From: Micavibrio aeruginosavorus | GTDB lineage: Bacteria > Pseudomonadota > Alphaproteobacteria > Micavibrionales > Micavibrionaceae | Length of the DNA stretch: 25,592 bases | Assembly (NCBI GenBank): GCA_003241285.1 | Contig: QFOT01000013.1 | Location: forward strand, 1-25,592 | Reading direction: 5' to 3' | Shown: piece by piece, positions 11,866 through 19,815 of the stretch | Layout of the letters: every line of letters begins with the position of its first letter | How positions within the stretch are numbered: the first letter of the stretch is position 1 | Made by a program: the position numbers and the translations under genes | The notes under the pieces: model-generated | Database searches by the model: none | Seen by the model: the letters and a program-made list of their open reading frames with translations, nothing else | Told to the model about the DNA's origin: nothing

Positions 11866-13151
11866 GTAATCTAAAAGTCGCCATTGCCGGGCTGGGCACA
11901 GTTGGCGCAGGAGTCGTCAAGCTTTTAAAGGAAAACAAAGCGGAGATCGAAGCGCATACTGGCCACACCATCGAAGTTGTCGCGGTTTCAGCAAGAAATA
12001 AAAATAAAGATCGCGGAATTGAAATATCCGGCCTTCAATGGTTTGAAAATCCTTTAGATATCGCTAATGCCGAGGCCGATGTTATTGTAGAACTGATGGG
12101 CGGTGAAGGTGATCCGGCCTATTCGCTCGTTAAACGATCTCTTGAGAACGGCAAGGCCGTTATCACAGCCAATAAAGCACTTTTGGCCTGTTGCGGCTTG
12201 GAATTAGCTAAAATCAGTGAAGAGAATAAGGCGCCGCTTATGTTCGAGGCCGCCATTGCCGGCGGTATTCCGATTGTCAAGATGCTGCGCGAAGGCTTGG
12301 CTGCCAATAAAATCAAGAAGCTCTACGGTATCCTGAACGGCACCTGTAATTACATCCTCAGCACGATGGAGGATACGGGCCGGGATTTCGATGATGTTCT
12401 CAAAGAAGCGCAAGAAAAGGGTTACGCGGAAGCCGAGCCGTCACTGGATGTCGATGGCGGCGATACAGCCCATAAGCTTAGCCTTTTAACGGCGCTTGCT
12501 TTTGGCGTAGTGCCGGATATCCAGTCGGTAAGTATTTCAGGTATTCGAATGATTACTGCGCAGGACATCCAATCCGCTGATGAACTAGGTTATCGGATTA
12601 AATTACTCGGGCAGGCGGATATGGATTCCGAAGGCCGTATTATTCAGGTGGTCGAAGCTTGCCTTATTCCAAAGACCGCATCTCTTGCAAATGTGCATGG
12701 CGTTTTAAATGCCGTGTATACGGAAGGTAATTATGCGGGTTCCAGCTTTATCGAAGGGCGCGGAGCGGGCGCGGGGCCTACGGCTTCGGCGGTTGTTGCC
12801 GATTTGATCGATCTGGCAAGAAATAATACAACTGCACCATTCGGCAGGCCGGTGCAAGGTCTCAAAAAAGCGGAAATGATAAACCCCGAAGAGAAAACGG
12901 GTGAATATTATATCCGTCTGGATGTTCTCGATCAGCCGGGTGTCATCGCGGATGTCGCGGCTATTTTGCGGGATTATAATATTTCAATTGAAAGCCTTAT
13001 CCAGCGGGGCCGCGATCCGGGGCAGAAAGTCAGTGTCGTTCTTACAACCCATGAAGCCAAGCGCCGTAATCTGAATGAGGCGGCAAAAATGATCGAAGCC
13101 TTAGCAAGCGTTTCTAGTGCGCCTGTTATATTGCAAAGAATATTGCTCTAA
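11862..13151 (+). CDS. hom: Homoserine dehydrogenase
   Basis: A 429-residue cytosolic enzyme that reduces aspartate semialdehyde to homoserine, the branch point to threonine and methionine. The N-terminal Rossmann motif is GLGTVGAGVVKLL (residues 10-22); TANKALLA and GILNGTCNYILSTM form the active-site region; the C-terminal ACT domain (about 347-425, YYIRLDVLDQPGVIADVAAIL) is the expected allosteric threonine-sensing module. Length matches the monofunctional ACT-containing form. The start overlaps the lipoprotein stop by four bases. glpX follows after 59 bases, with its own candidate promoter. Confidence 0.96.
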   Translation: MSNLKVAIAGLGTVGAGVVKLLKENKAEIEAHTGHTIEVVAVSARNKNKDRGIEISGLQWFENPLDIANAEADVIVELMGGEGDPAYSLVKRSLENGKAVITANKALLACCGLELAKISEENKAPLMFEAAIAGGIPIVKMLREGLAANKIKKLYGILNGTCNYILSTMEDTGRDFDDVLKEAQEKGYAEAEPSLDVDGGDTAHKLSLLTALAFGVVPDIQSVSISGIRMITAQDIQSADELGYRIKLLGQADMDSEGRIIQVVEACLIPKTASLANVHGVLNAVYTEGNYAGSSFIEGRGAGAGPTASAVVADLIDLARNNTTAPFGRPVQGLKKAEMINPEEKTGEYYIRLDVLDQPGVIADVAAILRDYNISIESLIQRGRDPGQKVSVVLTTHEAKRRNLNEAAKMIEALASVSSAPVILQRILL

Positions 13152-13175
13152 TATGTGAATAGCCTTCTATTTAAG

Positions 13176-13204
13176 TTGAGAAACCTTGGGCTTGTTTCTA
13201 TGAT
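13176..13204 (+). promoter_or_regulatory. Promoter for glpX, positioned for a leaderless transcript
   Basis: TTGAGA (13176-13181), exactly 17 bases, TATGAT (13199-13204, five of six). A start seven bases past the -10 falls at 13211, which is the A of the first glpX ATG. No Shine-Dalgarno sequence is visible before that ATG. Confidence 0.6.
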
Positions 13205-13210
13205 GTTCTC

Positions 13211-14215
13211 ATGATTCCAAACATGAAAGACCATCTCTCCAAACCTTCATATTCTGAAACCATGGATCGCAACCTTGCGCTTGAAGCTATTCGGGTAACG
13301 GAAGCCGCAGCTTTGGCGGCTTCGATGCTCGTCGGCCGCGGCGATGAAAAGGCGGCGGATGCCGCTGCTGTTGATGCAATGCGCTTAACACTCAATTCAC
13401 TTTCTATTTCCGGACGTGTTGTTATCGGAGAAGGAGAGCGTGATGAAGCGCCGATGCTTTATATCGGCGAAGAAGTCGGTAACCGTCAAGGACCGCATGT
13501 TGATATTGCGCTTGATCCGTTGGAAGGTACGACGATTTGCGCCTGCGGCGGTCAGAATGCGCTCGCTGTTTTAGCTTTAGCAGATGAAGGAGGATTTCTA
13601 AATGCACCGGATGTATATATGCAGAAGCTTGCGGCTGGACCGGGGATTGACCTGGAGCCGGATGATCTGGATGCGCCGCCACAGCAAGTTCTCAGAAAGA
13701 TCGCAAAGTTAAAAGGCGCTGCCGTTGAGGAATTACTGGTTTGTATTCTTGATCGTCCACGCCATGCTGAGCTGATCAAAGCCGTTCGCGAAGCGGGTTC
13801 CCGCATTATGCTGATACAAGACGGTGATGTGTCCGGTGTTATCGCGACGACAGATCCGGATAAGGGGATCGATGTCTATATGGGCACAGGCGGAGCACCG
13901 GAAGGCGTTTTGGCGGCAGCGGCCCTTCAATGTGTCGGCGGGTCGATTTTAGGTCGCCTTATATTCCGCAATGACGGCGAGAAAGAGCGCGCGCGTAAAG
14001 TCGGCATTACCGATTTCAACCGCATTTATACGACTAACGATCTGGCTAAGCCGGATAATGTCATGTTTGCGGCCACGGGTGTAACAGATGGTACGATGCT
14101 CAAAGGGGTGCGCCGTTTTCCCGGAGGGGCGACGACGCAGTCCATCGTCATGCGCTCAAAGTCAGGTACAGTCCGGTATATAGACAGCACACATAATTTT
14201 AATAGAAAATCATGA
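13211..14215 (+). CDS. glpX: Class II fructose-1,6-bisphosphatase
   Basis: A 334-residue cytosolic phosphatase of gluconeogenesis converting fructose 1,6-bisphosphate to fructose 6-phosphate. GlpX marks are VIGEGERDEAPMLYIGEEVG (about 71-90), the metal-binding DPLEGTT (102-108), and GGAPEGVLAAAALQCVGG. ATGs at 13211 and 13223 are both possible starts; the promoter position favours a leaderless start at 13211. The order hom-glpX-recJ recurs in Alphaproteobacteria, though the three functions are not closely related. Its stop overlaps the recJ start as ATGA. Confidence 0.95.
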   Translation: MIPNMKDHLSKPSYSETMDRNLALEAIRVTEAAALAASMLVGRGDEKAADAAAVDAMRLTLNSLSISGRVVIGEGERDEAPMLYIGEEVGNRQGPHVDIALDPLEGTTICACGGQNALAVLALADEGGFLNAPDVYMQKLAAGPGIDLEPDDLDAPPQQVLRKIAKLKGAAVEELLVCILDRPRHAELIKAVREAGSRIMLIQDGDVSGVIATTDPDKGIDVYMGTGGAPEGVLAAAALQCVGGSILGRLIFRNDGEKERARKVGITDFNRIYTTNDLAKPDNVMFAATGVTDGTMLKGVRRFPGGATTQSIVMRSKSGTVRYIDSTHNFNRKS

Positions 14216-16017
14216 GTAATCCTAGAATTCATCAGTCGATCATGCAATCGCGATGGATATTCCCCGCGTCGAATGACGAGAAAATTCAGCGTATGATGAG
14301 TGATTATAAGCTCCCCGAAATTGTTGCGCGACTGTTAGTTTCGCGCAATGTCGAGCATGAAAAAGTAGATACTTATCTTAATCCCAAACTGGCGCGCGAC
14401 TTCCCCGATCCATTTTGCCTGAAAGGCATGAAAGAATTTGCCGATTGCGTATCGGATGAAATTATCAATGGTACGAAAATCGCCGCTTTTTGTGATTTCG
14501 ACGTCGACGGCTCCACCTCCGCTGCAATTTTAAAAAAATTCTTTCGCCATATCGGGCAAGATTTGACGATTTATATCCCGTGCCGAATGAGTGAAGGCTA
14601 TGGCCCTAATATCAAGGCGCTCTATGATTTGAAAACGCAGGGCCATGATATGGTTTTAATGGCCGATTGTGGAACGACGTCTTTTGATGTAATCGAACAG
14701 GCGAATAATGCAGGTCTTAAAGTTTGTATTCTCGATCACCATGAGCCGGGCGAGACAATGGCGCCGGCGCTGCATTTGATAAATCCTAAACGCGCCGATT
14801 GCGATAGTGGTCTTGATATGCTGGCCGCCTGCGGCGTGACGTTTCTGGCGTGCGTTGCGATTAACATCAAGCTACGCGAAAAGGGATTTTATAAAGATAA
14901 GAACATAGCGGAACCGCCGCTGAAAAACTGGCTCGACCTTGTCGCGCTTGGCACGGTTTGCGATATGGTTCCGCTGACAGGCCCAAACCGTTTATTTGTC
15001 AAAGTCGGTTTCGAACAGATGGCCCTGCATAATAATGTTGGGCTTAAAGCTCTTTGTGAAGTCGGAAATATTAAAAAAACGCCAACGCCTACTGATGCCG
15101 GATTTATTTTAGGGCCGCGCATCAACGCCGGAAGCCGTGTTCACAAATCAGATCTCGGCGCTCAGCTTTTATCTTCCGAAGATCCAGAAGAAGCAAAAAA
15201 TCTGGCTTGGCTGCTGAATGACTGCAACACTAAGCGCCGCGACATTCAAAAAGAGATGATGCGCGAAGCGGTTAACATGGTCGAAAAAAACGGATTAAAA
15301 GACGATCCGATTATTCTCGTTCATAACGAAGGATGGCATGTCGGTCTAAACGGTCTTGTCGCAGGACAGATCAAAGAACGCTTTGGCAAGCCTGCCTGCG
15401 CCATCGCTTTCGCGCCGGGAATGGATGGACGATTAGAAGGCCGGGGTTCCGGACGTTCAGTTCCGGGGTTCAATATGGCGGCTTTATTTATGGCAGCAAA
15501 AGAAGCGGGACTCGTCACAAAAGGCGGCGGTCATGCCATGGCAGCAGGTTTTACGGTCTATCCAGAAAACATAGATGCTCTTCGTGAATTCTTTCGCGAG
15601 CATGCGTTGAAAATTCTGGAAGGCAAAGAAACGTTAGTATCGGAAGAAACTGTCGATGGCATCGCTAGTATCAGGGGGCTGCGTCCTGATTTTGTTAGAT
15701 TACTCGAAAATAATGTCGGCCCATTTGGGCAGGCAAACCCTGAACCGCGCTTTGTTTTATCCCATGTAAAGATCGTCAATGTCGATATCGTAGGAACCGA
15801 TCACGTCAGGCTACAATTATCCGATCTTGAGGGTGGAACCAGAATGAAGGCTATGGCGTTTAAATCTGCAGATACACCGCTCGGTGAGGCGTTATTAAAA
15901 GGTAAGGGGCAAAGCATTCATTTAATGGGCCAATTCAAGATCAATGAATGGAACGGAACCGAATCCGTCGAATTTCATGTTTCGGACGCGGCTCATACTC
16001 TGGAAGCAGCTGAATGA
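14212..16017 (+). CDS. recJ: Single-stranded-DNA-specific exonuclease RecJ
   Basis: A 601-residue 5'-3' exonuclease for recombination and repair. The DHH phosphoesterase motifs are visible: motif I FCDFDVDGSTSAA (Asp95, Asp97, Asp99), motif II MADCGTT (Asp152), and motif III ILDHHEPG (Asp175, His176, His177). The DHHA1 part has GRGSGRSVPGFNM and KGGGHAMAAGFTV, followed by a C-terminal OB-like domain. Length is normal. Motif I reads DFD where DYD is more usual, a mild change that keeps the metal-binding aspartates. The start codon overlaps the glpX stop by four bases, implying translational coupling. Confidence 0.96.
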   Translation: MSNPRIHQSIMQSRWIFPASNDEKIQRMMSDYKLPEIVARLLVSRNVEHEKVDTYLNPKLARDFPDPFCLKGMKEFADCVSDEIINGTKIAAFCDFDVDGSTSAAILKKFFRHIGQDLTIYIPCRMSEGYGPNIKALYDLKTQGHDMVLMADCGTTSFDVIEQANNAGLKVCILDHHEPGETMAPALHLINPKRADCDSGLDMLAACGVTFLACVAINIKLREKGFYKDKNIAEPPLKNWLDLVALGTVCDMVPLTGPNRLFVKVGFEQMALHNNVGLKALCEVGNIKKTPTPTDAGFILGPRINAGSRVHKSDLGAQLLSSEDPEEAKNLAWLLNDCNTKRRDIQKEMMREAVNMVEKNGLKDDPIILVHNEGWHVGLNGLVAGQIKERFGKPACAIAFAPGMDGRLEGRGSGRSVPGFNMAALFMAAKEAGLVTKGGGHAMAAGFTVYPENIDALREFFREHALKILEGKETLVSEETVDGIASIRGLRPDFVRLLENNVGPFGQANPEPRFVLSHVKIVNVDIVGTDHVRLQLSDLEGGTRMKAMAFKSADTPLGEALLKGKGQSIHLMGQFKINEWNGTESVEFHVSDAAHTLEAAE

Positions 16018-16026
16018 GTATATATT

Positions 16027-16917
16027 ATGTGGAAACAAAAATTATCTAAATTTATTGATCTCTATAACAACATCAATGAAGACTATCTCGGGCTTTTAGC
16101 TGCCGGGGTGGCGTTCTATTTTTTGATGGCATCTTTTCCGGCATTGGCAGCGGCAATATCTCTCTATGGTATTTTTTCCGATCCGCATTTTATTGAAGAT
16201 CAAATCACTATTTTGTCACGCTTTTTGCCACCTGAAGCGCTATCCATTTTTACAAAACAAATTACAATTCTGCTTCAAGCCAGCGGAAGTGCTTTGGGCT
16301 TAAGCTTTCTTATCAGCACTTTGTTTGCAATTTACAGTGCCACGAAAGGAGTCGGCGCTCTTATAAAAGGTCTGAACATCGCCTATAACCGCAAAGAAAC
16401 GCGTGGTGTTGTTAAACTTACATTGACGGGTTTTATCCTGACACTCGGGCTGATGGTTTTTCTTTTAATGGCGCTGTCGGTTATTGCGGTTCTTCCGGCT
16501 TTTTTCAATATCGTGGAGATCCCGGGTTTAACGCCTGACATTTATCTTAAACTCAGATGGCCACTCCTGTTTTTCACCGCTTTATTAGGCCTTGAAGTTT
16601 TATATTCCTTCGCGCCATGCCACCCGAAATTTAAGTGGAGATGGATAAGCAGAGGTTCTTTCTATGCCACATTGATCTGGGTGACGGCTTCAAGCCTTTT
16701 TTCTTTATTTGTTACCAATTTCGGCAGCTACAACGAAACTTACGGTTCAATAAGCGCGATTATCATTTTGCTGCTGTGGTTCTGGATGAGCGCTATGATT
16801 ATACTGCTCGGGGCGGAAATAAATCACGTTTTCAAAAAATCGCAACAAAGTGACAGCAACGTCAAAGTTACTCTTGAGGCCGGTTCTGAATCCGTTGATG
16901 AGGCCCAGAAGATCTAA
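16027..16917 (+). CDS. YihY/BrkB-family inner membrane protein
   Basis: A 296-residue polytopic membrane protein with about six hydrophobic segments (near 23-45, 93-112, 133-160, 178-195, 210-230 and 240-265). Family marks are LLAAGVAFYFLMASFPAL near the N-terminus and YGSISAIIILLLWFWMSAMIILLGAEINH near the C-terminus. The biological role of the family is unsettled; the old assignment as RNase BN is not supported. It starts nine bases after recJ without a clear ribosome binding site and probably depends on the upstream operon. Its stop overlaps the convergent chemoreceptor gene by four bases, and no terminator separates them. Confidence 0.9.
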   Translation: MWKQKLSKFIDLYNNINEDYLGLLAAGVAFYFLMASFPALAAAISLYGIFSDPHFIEDQITILSRFLPPEALSIFTKQITILLQASGSALGLSFLISTLFAIYSATKGVGALIKGLNIAYNRKETRGVVKLTLTGFILTLGLMVFLLMALSVIAVLPAFFNIVEIPGLTPDIYLKLRWPLLFFTALLGLEVLYSFAPCHPKFKWRWISRGSFYATLIWVTASSLFSLFVTNFGSYNETYGSISAIIILLLWFWMSAMIILLGAEINHVFKKSQQSDSNVKVTLEAGSESVDEAQKI

Positions 16918-17960
16918 ATGCTTTTCAGGATTTCGTCTTTGCTAACCGGCTTTTGGACGACGACGCCGTACCAGCCAAGCCCGTCATATTCTTCATAGCC
17001 AAGCGTCTTGGCGTAAGCGACTGTGTTGCCTTGCTCATCCAAATAGGCCCGTTTGCTTCCTTCAACAGCTAAGGGAAAAGTCTTGTAAATGTCAATATTA
17101 TCCGACGCAGCAATGATCCTGAAGTTTTTGTCGAGAAGCATAACGCGCGTTCTTTTCCATTCTTCGGCGCTTAGTGTCGGTTCTTTTGAAACTATAGATT
17201 CAGCCTGCGGGCCCCAATCGAAAAACACACCGAGTACGCCGAGCGTTTCTCCGTCGAGATCTCCCCCGCGTCTAACCGTCGCGCCATACACCGCGACAGG
17301 ATTATGATTGTGGATAGAGGAATTATGAATGTCGTCAACGACATATTGATCGCCGCGGGTTGTCATCATGCCATCGCGGAACCATTTTTCATTGGCCACA
17401 CTCATACCTGTAATATTTGGATAGGCTGCCGTATTTGATATGGCGATAATTTTTCCATTCTTATCGGCCAGGATAAGATTCATATAAACCGTATAAAACA
17501 GGTTGATCATGTTCAGGCGTTTTGCTGCCCATGCCGCATTTTCTTCCGTAGGATTTTCCAGACATTTATAGAAGGCGTCATCTGTCGCCCACCAGCGGCA
17601 GTCAGCGGTGCGTTCGAAAAGGTTGCGCACAATAATTTGAACCAGCGTTTGGGACATATCCATAAGTCGCGTGCCTTCGACTTCGCCGACCAGCTTATCG
17701 GCCATGCCTAGACCATTGGAAATTCGTCCCAAAATAGTATTGCGAAACGCATCTGAATTCTCCTTCGCCTGCTTGGCTAAAGACTTAACCTCGTGAGCGA
17801 CCACAGTGAAACCTTTGCCTGCATCACCAGAACGCGCGGCTTCAATTGTCGCATTCATGGCGAGAAAATTAGTCTGGGAGGCTATGCTTTCGTTATGTTT
17901 CGAAAATTTAATGACTTCCTGCTGGACTATTTCCATCAGGGCTTTTAGACGGCGGGGCAT
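16914..17960 (-). CDS. Soluble chemoreceptor-like protein with C-terminal Cache-like sensor domain
   Basis: A 348-residue protein with reversed order. Residues about 1-90 are a short methyl-accepting chemotaxis signalling region containing the conserved hairpin tip (SIASQTNFLAMNATIEAARS and GKGFTVVAHEVKSLAKQAKE). Residues about 98-345 form a sensor of the Cache/PAS type: LFERTADCRWWATDDAF, then ILADKNGKIIAISN, WFRDGMMTTRGDQYVVDD and GVLGVFFDWG. There is no signal peptide, transmembrane helix or HAMP domain, so it should be cytoplasmic. The coiled-coil arms are very short, leaving few adaptation sites. GAGGA lies about nine bases before the ATG, and a promoter lies upstream (18047-18019). It is divergent from amtB, suggesting but not proving a link to ammonium or nitrogen status. 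Confidence 0.85.
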   Translation of the reverse strand: MPRRLKALMEIVQQEVIKFSKHNESIASQTNFLAMNATIEAARSGDAGKGFTVVAHEVKSLAKQAKENSDAFRNTILGRISNGLGMADKLVGEVEGTRLMDMSQTLVQIIVRNLFERTADCRWWATDDAFYKCLENPTEENAAWAAKRLNMINLFYTVYMNLILADKNGKIIAISNTAAYPNITGMSVANEKWFRDGMMTTRGDQYVVDDIHNSSIHNHNPVAVYGATVRRGGDLDGETLGVLGVFFDWGPQAESIVSKEPTLSAEEWKRTRVMLLDKNFRIIAASDNIDIYKTFPLAVEGSKRAYLDEQGNTVAYAKTLGYEEYDGLGWYGVVVQKPVSKDEILKSI

Positions 17961-18018
17961 TCTCTAAGGTCCTCGGTATGATTTCTTTTCCACATTTACA
18001 TGGGCATGTGATTATTGC

Positions 18019-18047
18019 AATATAGCCACCGATTTAGGTCATACCAA
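18019..18047 (-). promoter_or_regulatory. Promoter for the chemoreceptor gene
   Basis: On the minus strand TTGGTA (18047-18042), 17 bases, TATATT (18024-18019, five of six). It leaves a leader of about 50 bases. A palindrome ACATG-GG-CATGT lies just downstream, at about 17997-18008, within that leader. Confidence 0.5.
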
Positions 18048-18092
18048 TATCATAGTCAATAATTCTCAATTTGCATTCTAGGGAGAAAAAGA

Positions 18093-19433
18093 ATGAATAA
18101 ATTAAAAGTCCTGAGCAGTCTGCTTACGGTACTTTTTGCTCTTATGCCTGTTGCGGCATTTGCGCAAGATACAGGCCCTGCACTCGATTCAGGGGATACC
18201 GCTTGGATGCTCACATCGTCATTGCTGGTTTTGATGATGAGCGTTCCGGGGCTGGCTCTGTTTTATGGCGGCCTTGTCAAAAGAAACAATGTTTTGGCTA
18301 CCCTTATGCAAACGGTTGCTGTTTGTGCAGTCGTTTCTCTTTTATGGCCTGTTATTGGTTATTCCTTGGTGTTTACTGACGGCGCAAATCTTTTTGTTGG
18401 TGGATTTGATAAACTTCTTCTTGAGGGCGTGACTCCTTTATCCACATATAAATTTGCTGCAACAATTCCTGAGTCAGTTTTTATAATGTTCCAGATGACG
18501 TTCGCAATTATTACAGCGGCTCTTTTGCTGGGATCCGTTGCTGACCGAATCAAGTTTTCCTCCGTTTTGGTTTTCGTCCCGCTATGGATGCTGGCTGTGT
18601 ATGCACCGGTAGCTCACTGGGTATGGGGTCCCGGCGGTTTTATCGGTGGTGTGGATGCGCCAGACACAGCAGGTATGCTAGGCTTCGGGTTCGCACTTGA
18701 CTTTGCGGGCGGTACTGTCGTTCACATCGCATCTGGAGTGGCTGGACTGGTCGCCGCTTTGGTCCTTGGAAGATCGTATGATTTCCATGATCGTACGCCA
18801 TCTCCTGCAAATATTGTAATGTCATTAATTGGTACAGGACTTTTGTGGGTGGGTTGGTTTGGTTTTAATGCCGGTTCTGCTCTAACTGCAGGTACTGGCG
18901 CAGGTATGGCAATGCTGGTCACAAATACATCAGCTGCGGTTGCCTGTCTTGCTTGGATTTTTGCCGAGTGGGTCCATCGCGGTAAGCCAAGCGTTGTCGG
19001 CGCCCTATCCGGTGTGGTTTCAGGTCTTGTTGCGATTACGCCAGCTGCTGGTTTTGTGGGTTTTGGCACATCTATCGTGATTGGCTTTGCCGCCGGCGTG
19101 GTCTGCTTCCTGGCTTGCACCTACCTGAAGAAATGGCTGAAATACGATGATTCTCTCGATGTTTTCGGTATCCATGGTATAGGCGGCATTGTCGGCTGTA
19201 TTCTGACAGGTGTATTTGCTACCAAAGCAATTGGTCCTGCTGCAGGACTTATCGAAGGAAATGCAAATCAGTTAATCGCGCAATTGATCTCGATCGTTAT
19301 CGTGGTTGCTTATGTAACAGTGATCACATTTATCTTGATCAAAGTCGTTCAGAAAGTAATGGGTCTTCGCGTTCCGCAGATTGCAGAAGAAGAAGGGCTT
19401 GATATGTTCCTGCACGGCGAAACGTATAAATGA
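18093..19433 (+). CDS. amtB: Ammonium transporter Amt family
   Basis: A 446-residue inner-membrane channel for ammonium/ammonia with eleven expected transmembrane helices. An N-terminal signal peptide ends at AFA|QD (cleavage after about residue 24). The twin pore histidines are His211 (GGTVVHIASG) and His361 (VFGIHGIGG). Other marks are ALFYGGLVKRNN, the phenylalanine gate region MFQMTFA, and HWVWGPGG. GGGAG precedes the ATG. Amt proteins are usually paired with the PII protein GlnK, which blocks the pore. No glnK is found in this window on either side, and I found no sigma-54 (-24/-12) promoter in the intergenic region. Confidence 0.96.
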   Translation: MNKLKVLSSLLTVLFALMPVAAFAQDTGPALDSGDTAWMLTSSLLVLMMSVPGLALFYGGLVKRNNVLATLMQTVAVCAVVSLLWPVIGYSLVFTDGANLFVGGFDKLLLEGVTPLSTYKFAATIPESVFIMFQMTFAIITAALLLGSVADRIKFSSVLVFVPLWMLAVYAPVAHWVWGPGGFIGGVDAPDTAGMLGFGFALDFAGGTVVHIASGVAGLVAALVLGRSYDFHDRTPSPANIVMSLIGTGLLWVGWFGFNAGSALTAGTGAGMAMLVTNTSAAVACLAWIFAEWVHRGKPSVVGALSGVVSGLVAITPAAGFVGFGTSIVIGFAAGVVCFLACTYLKKWLKYDDSLDVFGIHGIGGIVGCILTGVFATKAIGPAAGLIEGNANQLIAQLISIVIVVAYVTVITFILIKVVQKVMGLRVPQIAEEEGLDMFLHGETYK

Positions 19434-19448
19434 TATTCTAATTATTTG

Positions 19449-19491
19449 AAAAGCCGCTCCCCGGTTATTGATGACGGGTGGGCGGCTTTTT
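19449..19491 (+). terminator. Rho-independent terminator after amtB
   Basis: AAAAGCCGC (19449-19457) pairs with GCGGCTTTT (19482-19490), with a T-run after. The intervening 24 bases include CCCG/CGGG, which can extend the structure. It lies just after the amtB stop. Confidence 0.85.
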
Positions 19492-19550
19492 ATTAACAAA
19501 TAAAACTTAAAATCTTGTTAAAAGTTCCCATAAAAATAAGAGGCGATGCC

Positions 19551-19640
19551 ATGCAAAATCTCTATGACTCCTGCAGGCAAATCTATGTGACCATTAAGTA
19601 TAAGAATTTAAAAATACAGGAAAAGAGGAATATAAGATGA
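19551..19640 (+). CDS. Micro-ORF 1, 29 aa, unknown
   Basis: A 29-residue frame beginning MQNLYDSCRQIYVTIKYKN and ending in the basic KRNIR. AAGAGG lies about seven bases before the ATG. Its TGA overlaps the ATG of the following micro-ORF as ATGA, the same coupling used throughout this window. It is too short to judge by codon statistics. It may be a leader peptide or a real small protein. It lies between the amtB terminator and the next terminator, so the two form a self-contained unit. No homolog is recognised. Confidence 0.4.
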   Translation: MQNLYDSCRQIYVTIKYKNLKIQEKRNIR

Positions 19641-19762
19641 CAGCTCAAACACTCAATGAAATGAACCACATTGATTTCGTCTGGCAGATCAAGCGCTTGC
19701 AGAAAGATGCGCGTTTGAAAAATGTAATTCGCTCTGTCGTGAACCAAAGATCTTGTCACTAA
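19637..19762 (+). CDS. Micro-ORF 2, 41 aa, basic small protein
   Basis: A 41-residue frame starting MTAQTLNEMNHIDFVWQIK. It is preceded by AGAGGAA at good spacing. Residues 11-36 (HIDFVWQIKRLQKDARLKN and following) read as one amphipathic, positively charged helix, and the protein ends in RSCH. It is followed 24 bases later by a strong terminator. The ribosome binding site, ATGA overlap with the frame before it and dedicated terminator make translation plausible. Function is unknown, and it does not show the arginine-rich DUF1127 pattern. Confidence 0.5.
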   Translation: MTAQTLNEMNHIDFVWQIKRLQKDARLKNVIRSVVNQRSCH

Positions 19763-19786
19763 ATATCAATTTCTCCTTAACGTTTT

Positions 19787-19815
19787 AAAGCCGGACTTGC
19801 GTCCGGCTTTTTTTA
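19787..19815. terminator. Strong terminator between micro-ORF 2 and the ligase gene
   Basis: A perfect ten-base-pair stem AAAGCCGGAC/GTCCGGCTTT around a TTGC loop, followed by further T residues on the plus strand. The minus-strand ligase stop (19815-19813) lies in the T-run, so the hairpin may also end the ligase transcript. Confidence 0.9.

Noticed and set aside
17961..18092. Sigma-54 promoter upstream of amtB
   Set aside because: The best candidate (GGGCATGTGATTATTGCA, from 18002) has its GG and GC elements about two bases too far apart, and no NtrC site is apparent.
18722..19120. Minus-strand open frame of 132 codons inside amtB
   Set aside because: Shadow of amtB; proline/alanine/threonine-rich composition follows from the complement of membrane-helix codons.
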